Shown one piece after another: positions 6,007 to 10,224 of a stretch of DNA of 10,224 nucleotides. The notes beneath the pieces were generated by a model. It had not been told where the DNA came from and ran no database searches. It saw only the letters and a program-made list of their open reading frames with translations. The translations under genes were made by a program, and so were the position numbers. Every line of letters starts with the position of its first letter. Position 1 is the stretch's first letter. Source of the DNA: Acidobacterium sp. (lineage in GTDB: Bacteria > Acidobacteriota > Terriglobia > Terriglobales > Acidobacteriaceae); assembly GCA_003152595.1 (NCBI GenBank), contig PMAM01000291.1, positions 8,395-18,618 on the forward strand, read 5' to 3'.

Positions 6007-9000
6007 ATGAAGCAGGTTTTCTACGATCCGAAGCAGCGGCGGCGGAAGATTCTCCGGCGGCTGAGCGACCTATCGATCATCCTGCTGACGATCGTGGGAG
6101 CTGTTTTCGTCTTCAGCGTTCTGTCGAAGCAGACGTTGCCGGAGCTACTGCTGCCGGCGCAGAGACGCAACGTGAAAGCGCTGAAGGAAAGGCAGCCAGA
6201 GCTGGCCAAGGGGGCGGCGGCGAGGCCGCCGCGGCGCAGAGGCAAGCGTCATGCGACCGATATCGTGCCCAACCAGGATGAAGGGCTGCGGGCCGCGTTC
6301 TACGAGAACGACGAGGCCAGCTATTCAGCGCTGAAGTCGCGCATTCACCAGATCGACATTTTATTTCCGGACTGGCTGCACGTGGTTTCGCCGGACGGCA
6401 ACCTGGTGGCGGCGACGCCGCTGTTCCCGGTGCATTTCTACAACGTGGTGGACGCGGGCGGCGTGCATGGCGTGGACCCGGAGAACCGGGTGAAAACGAC
6501 GATCGAGGCGGCGAAGGAAGAGACCGATGTCGTTCCCATGCTGAACGATTACAACACGCTGAACCAGGAGTGGAACGGCGATGTGATCGGGAAGATGCTG
6601 CACAACGCAGCGGCGCGGAACCTGCTGCACATCCAGCTGGACAAATTTTTGTTTGCGAATCCGGGATACCGCGGAATTTGTCTTGATTTCGAAATGATCC
6701 CGGACGAAGACGAGAAGCTGTATGCGCAGTGGATTGCGGAACTGCACGACGATTTCCGCGCGAAGAACCTGCGGATTTACGTGAACGTGCAGGTGGGAGC
6801 AGATGATCAGACGATTCGCCGGCTGGCGCAGGCGAGCGACGGCATCATCCTGATGAACTACGACGAGCACGAAGAGACCAGCGATCCGGGCCCGGTGGCG
6901 AGCGAGCCGTGGTTCGAGGCCAATCTGCACCGCGTGCTGAAACTGGTGCCGAAAGAAAAGATCATCTGCGGTCTTGGCAATTACGGCTTCGACTGGGCGC
7001 AACCGCTGCCGGAGAAGGGGAAGAAGGCGTCCGGCAAGGTAGTGGACGTCACCGATCTTTCGGTCCAGGACGCCTGGCAGGAGGCGGCCGATGCGGGCGC
7101 GGATGTGCATCTGGAAGGCGACGAGCTGAATCCGCACTTCGCCTACGACGATGAGGACGCGCATCAGCGGCACCAGGTGTGGTTTCTGGATGGCGTAACG
7201 GCGCTGAACGAGCTGCGTGCCGGACGGCAGTTGGGGCTGCGGACCTTTGCGCTGTGGCGGCTGGGCGAAGAGGATCCTTCGCTGTGGCAGGTATGGGATC
7301 GGCCGGGAGCGGCGAATGCGCCGGATCTGCTGAAGACGGTGCCTCCGGGCCAGGACGTGGACACCGAAGGCGAGGGGGACATTCTGAGGATCGTAGCGAC
7401 GCCGCAAGCGGGCGAGCGCTCGATCCTGATGGACGCGGACAACTTCACCCTGATTGACGAGGGGATGGTCCGGCTGCCACGGTCGTACACGATCGAGCAG
7501 TACGGATACGATCCGCACAAGCTGGCGCTGAGTTTCGACGATGGGCCCGATGCGGTCTGGACGCCGAGGATTCTCGACATCCTGAAGCAGTATCACGTGA
7601 AGGGCACCTTCCTGGTGATCGGGGAGGAGGCGCAGCAGAACATTGGATTGCTGCAGCGATACGTGCGCGAGGGGCACGAGATCGGCAATCACACGTTCAC
7701 GCATCCGGACATCAGCGAAATCTCGCCGCGGCAGCTGGAGCTGGAGCTGAACTGGACGGAGCGGCTGTTTGCGGCAGAGACGGGACGGCAGCCGCTGTAT
7801 TTCCGGCCGCCGTACTCGATCGATCAGGAGCCGGACACGAACGACGAGGCGGCGCCGGCCTACCGCATCCAGCAGATGGGGTACACGATCATCGGCGACA
7901 AGATCGACACGGACGACTGGAACGAACACCCGCGCAAATCGCCCCAGGAGATCACGGACAGCGTTCTGCAGCAGATCGACGAGATGAAGACGCATCCGTG
8001 GATGCGGGGCAGCATTGTCCTGCTGCACGATGGCGGCGGGAACCGGTCGGCGACGGTGGCAGCGCTGCCGGTGCTGATCACAACGCTGCGGGCGAAGGGC
8101 TACGAATTTGTACCCGTATCGGAGCTGATGGGCAAGACGACGGCGGAGGTGATGCCGCCGATTGCGCCGCAGATGCGCTGGCAGGCCCGCATCGACTGGG
8201 TGGCGTTCTTCCTGTTCTCCTTCTTCGCGAATTTTGTCGTGGATATTTTCTTTATCGGCGACGTGCTGATGAGCGCGCGGCTGATCCTGGTCGGCATCTT
8301 CGCGACGATCGACCGGTTCCGGAAGAGGAAGATTCCTGGCGGAGCGTATGAGCCGCAGGTGGCGGTGCTGATTCCGGCTTACAACGAGGAGATGGTGATC
8401 GTGCGAACGATCCGATCGGTGCTGAAGTCGGATTATCCGAACCTGCGCGTGATTGTGATCGACGATGGGTCGCGGGACCGGACGTTCGATGTGGCGCGCG
8501 AGGCGTATCCGCAGGAGATCGAGGACGGGCAGCTGCTGGTGTTGACCAAGGTGAACGGCGGCAAGGCGGAGGCGCTGAACTACGGGCTGGATCACGTGGA
8601 GGAGGAAGTCTACGTCGGGATCGACGCAGATACGGTAATCGCGCACGATGCGGTATCGAAGCTGGTACGGTGGTTTGCCGATGGGCGGGTGGGGGCGGTG
8701 GCGGGGAATGCCAAAGTAGGCAACCGGATCAACACCTGGACACGCTGGCAGGCGCTGGAATACATCACGAGCCAGAATTTCGAGCGGCGGGCGATGGACC
8801 TGTTCAACGTGGTGACGGTGGTGCCGGGGGCGATTGGAGCGTGGCGGACGGGGGCGGTGAAGAAGGCGGGCTGCTATCCAGTGAACACAGTGGCCGAGGA
8901 CGCCGATCTGACGATGGGCCTGCTGGAAGATCGCTACAGGGTGATCTACGACGATCGTGCGCTGGCATTCACTGAGGCTCCTGCAAATGCACGCAGCCTG

Positions 9001-9507
9001 ATGCGGCAGCGGTTCCGCTGGTCGTTCGGGATTCTGCAGGCGGTGTTCAAGCATCGCGCGGCGGCGAGGACGAATCGGGCGATGGGGTTCTTCGCGCTGC
9101 CGAACATTCTGGTCTTTCAGATCCTGCTGCCGCTGGTGTCGCCGTTCATCGACATCATGTTTGCATGGGGCGTGATTCAGTATCTGGTGGACCGGCACTT
9201 CCATCCGGAGACGGCGAGCGCGGCGACGGTGGACAAGCTGGTGGTCTATTTTCTGGGATTCATGCTGATCGATTTTATGACGTCGCTGCTGGCTTTCTTG
9301 CTGGAGCCGCGGCATCCGGCGAACAAGGGCGACGGATGGCTGCTGTTCCACGTGTGGCTGCAGCGGTTCAGTTATCGGCAGCTGTTCTCGATTGTGCTGT
9401 TCCGGACGCTGAAGCGGGCGGTGGAGGGGCGGCCGTTCAACTGGGAGAAGATCGAGCGGACGGCGCGGATGTCGCGGCAGACGGAGAAGATTGCTGCGGG
9501 GGACTGA
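6007..9507 (+). CDS. Three-domain fusion: GH18 hydrolase, NodB polysaccharide deacetylase, GT2 synthase
   Basis: This 1166-residue membrane protein probably makes and edits an amino-sugar polymer. Order: a basic N-terminus and one membrane helix (about 21-39); a basic linker; a GH18/YaaH-like domain (about 95-431) with LDFE at 226-229 keeping the catalytic Glu229; a small linker domain (432-505); a NodB deacetylase (506-705) with FDDGPD 510-515, HTFTH 562-566, RPPY 600-603 and LLHDGG 672-677; hydrophobic helices (731-768); a GT2 domain (783-1010) with DDG 819-821, DAD 873-875, ED 964-965 and QRFRW 1001-1005; and about three closing helices. GT2 motifs are those of processive synthases such as PgaC, NodC and hyaluronan synthase. 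The first two enzymes should face outward and GT2 inward. ATG 6007 was preferred to the in-frame TTG 5992 because the protein then begins MKQ before the Arg-rich anchor. Similar fusions are known from genome annotation; the polymer here is inferred. Confidence 0.92.
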   Translation: MKQVFYDPKQRRRKILRRLSDLSIILLTIVGAVFVFSVLSKQTLPELLLPAQRRNVKALKERQPELAKGAAARPPRRRGKRHATDIVPNQDEGLRAAFYENDEASYSALKSRIHQIDILFPDWLHVVSPDGNLVAATPLFPVHFYNVVDAGGVHGVDPENRVKTTIEAAKEETDVVPMLNDYNTLNQEWNGDVIGKMLHNAAARNLLHIQLDKFLFANPGYRGICLDFEMIPDEDEKLYAQWIAELHDDFRAKNLRIYVNVQVGADDQTIRRLAQASDGIILMNYDEHEETSDPGPVASEPWFEANLHRVLKLVPKEKIICGLGNYGFDWAQPLPEKGKKASGKVVDVTDLSVQDAWQEAADAGADVHLEGDELNPHFAYDDEDAHQRHQVWFLDGVTALNELRAGRQLGLRTFALWRLGEEDPSLWQVWDRPGAANAPDLLKTVPPGQDVDTEGEGDILRIVATPQAGERSILMDADNFTLIDEGMVRLPRSYTIEQYGYDPHKLALSFDDGPDAVWTPRILDILKQYHVKGTFLVIGEEAQQNIGLLQRYVREGHEIGNHTFTHPDISEISPRQLELELNWTERLFAAETGRQPLYFRPPYSIDQEPDTNDEAAPAYRIQQMGYTIIGDKIDTDDWNEHPRKSPQEITDSVLQQIDEMKTHPWMRGSIVLLHDGGGNRSATVAALPVLITTLRAKGYEFVPVSELMGKTTAEVMPPIAPQMRWQARIDWVAFFLFSFFANFVVDIFFIGDVLMSARLILVGIFATIDRFRKRKIPGGAYEPQVAVLIPAYNEEMVIVRTIRSVLKSDYPNLRVIVIDDGSRDRTFDVAREAYPQEIEDGQLLVLTKVNGGKAEALNYGLDHVEEEVYVGIDADTVIAHDAVSKLVRWFADGRVGAVAGNAKVGNRINTWTRWQALEYITSQNFERRAMDLFNVVTVVPGAIGAWRTGAVKKAGCYPVNTVAEDADLTMGLLEDRYRVIYDDRALAFTEAPANARSLMRQRFRWSFGILQAVFKHRAAARTNRAMGFFALPNILVFQILLPLVSPFIDIMFAWGVIQYLVDRHFHPETASAATVDKLVVYFLGFMLIDFMTSLLAFLLEPRHPANKGDGWLLFHVWLQRFSYRQLFSIVLFRTLKRAVEGRPFNWEKIERTARMSRQTEKIAAGD

Positions 9508-9510
9508 GAA

Positions 9511-9545
9511 AGCAGGGAGTAGGGAGCAGGCAATAGGGGTTAGTG
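9511..9545. repeat. Degenerate heptamer tract after the fusion gene
   Basis: From the fourth base after the fusion stop, 7-nt units can be read as AGCAGGG, AGTAGGG, AGCAGGC, AATAGGG and a poorer GTTAGTG. The third and fourth units hold the 13-mer AGCAGGCAATAGG (9525-9537) that also occurs at 4432-4444. The rest of the 132-bp spacer before glyQ holds a 7-bp inverted repeat (9556-9562 with 9588-9594, 25-nt loop) without a T-tract, and a TAGAAT hexamer at 9600-9605. Confidence 0.65.
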
Positions 9546-9639
9546 GGGACGTTGGAGCGCGCAGATCCGTGCCATGATGCGCTGAAGGCGCGCTGCCGAT
9601 AGAATCTTTAGAGCAAACCCTCGAACTTTCCAGGTGCCC

Positions 9640-10224
9640 ATGTTGACGCCCTTATCCACTCCGCCGTCTGTTGCGCTGAAGGCGCTGACGTTTCAGGAAC
9701 TTCTGCTCCGGCTCCAGACATTCTGGGCCGAGCGCGGCTGCGTGATCGCGCAGCCCTATGACGTGGAGGTGGGGGCGGGGACGATGTCGCCTGACACCTT
9801 TCTGCGCGTGCTGGGGCCGGACCCAATGGCCATTGCGTACACGCAGCCATCGCGGCGGCCGGCTGACGGACGATATGGGGAGAATCCGAACCGGCTGTTC
9901 AAGCACACGCAGCTGCAGGTGGTCCTGAAACCGCCGCCGGTGGATATTCAGGAGATCTATTTGCAATCGCTGGAGGCGATCGGGATCCGGCTGCGCGAGC
10001 ATGACATCAAGTTCGAGGAAGACAACTGGGAGTGGCCGGTGGGGGGTGCCTGGGGGGTGGGCTGGCAGGTGATGCTGGACGGCCTTGAGATCACCCAGTT
10101 CACGTATTTCCAGCAGTGCGGGGGGATGGATCTTGACCCGATTTCCGGCGAGATCACCTACGGCCTGGAGCGCATCGCTGCATTTCTGCAGGATGTGGAT
10201 TCGCTGTACGACGTGGTGTGGGCC
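9640..10224 (+). CDS. glyQ: Glycyl-tRNA synthetase alpha subunit, 3' end outside window
   Basis: GlyQ is the catalytic half of the tetrameric (alpha2-beta2) bacterial glycyl-tRNA synthetase, which charges tRNA-Gly in the cytoplasm. The 195 codons present are open to the window edge and match the family closely: TFQELLLRLQTFWAERGC near residues 18-35, QPYDVEVGAGTMSPDTFLR following it, then the ATP-site region with YTQPSRRPADGRYG, and the FEEDNWEWP...GGAWGVGWQV and TQFTYFQQCGG segments, ending in GEITYGLERIAAFLQ. About a third of the usual length of roughly 290-300 is missing. The ATG at 9640 adds about 16 residues before the usual family start; the in-frame GTG at 9634 is less likely. AGG at 9632-9634 is the only ribosome-site-like sequence. 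glyS would be expected downstream. No T-box leader is recognisable in the 132 bp upstream. Confidence 0.95.
   Translation, partial: MLTPLSTPPSVALKALTFQELLLRLQTFWAERGCVIAQPYDVEVGAGTMSPDTFLRVLGPDPMAIAYTQPSRRPADGRYGENPNRLFKHTQLQVVLKPPPVDIQEIYLQSLEAIGIRLREHDIKFEEDNWEWPVGGAWGVGWQVMLDGLEITQFTYFQQCGGMDLDPISGEITYGLERIAAFLQDVDSLYDVVWA

Noticed and set aside
6361..9351. A 996-codon open frame on the minus strand opposite the fusion gene
   Set aside because: Its product is dominated by Arg, His, Gln and Pro with no recognisable domain, as expected for the antisense shadow of a GC-rich gene whose plus-strand frame has many intact motifs.
9508..9639. T-box riboswitch upstream of glyQ
   Set aside because: The spacer is only 132 bp, partly repeat, and I see neither a T-box core motif nor an antiterminator and terminator pair.

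Overview
This is a GC-rich bacterial window with densely packed genes. The style of its proteins (a secreted HExxE protein, a GH18-deacetylase-GT2 fusion, a CpsB-type phosphatase) fits an acidobacterium of the Terriglobia kind. That placement is inferred from recalled families, not from a search. There are no rRNA or tRNA genes, CRISPR arrays, transposases or phage genes.

Layout from left to right. A complete CpsB/YwqE-type PHP-domain tyrosine phosphatase (+, 3-794) sits at the edge. It is followed by a secreted protein of unknown function with a zincin-like HELAE motif (+, 1028-2257), which ends in six exact-length 15-bp tandem units and a strong intrinsic terminator. On the minus strand lie a bacteriohemerythrin gene interrupted by one in-frame TAG (2427-2834) and an SDR oxidoreductase (2914-3657). 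A DUF4232-like lipoprotein (+, 3761-4429) converges on a GT-C membrane glycosyltransferase (-, 4485-5864). A 1166-residue fusion (+, 6007-9507) joins an outward GH18 domain, a NodB polysaccharide deacetylase and a membrane GT2 synthase. The window ends inside glyQ, the glycyl-tRNA synthetase alpha subunit (+, 9640 to edge).

How the genes fit together. The phosphatase, the GT-C enzyme and the fusion all point to surface polysaccharide work, but they are separate transcription units and no single operon is visible. The fusion looks like a one-chain counterpart of PgaB (deacetylase plus hydrolase) and PgaC (synthase), so it could make and edit an amino-sugar polymer as it is exported.

Two observations stand out. 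First, five of the seven intergenic spacers carry short tandem repeats with a 7-8 nt period, usually anchored on AGC; one 13-mer is shared exactly by two spacers 5 kb apart. Second, the hemerythrin keeps all seven expected di-iron ligand positions in register across a single amber codon placed just before one of the ligands. This suggests a very recent nonsense mutation, a sequencing error, or readthrough.
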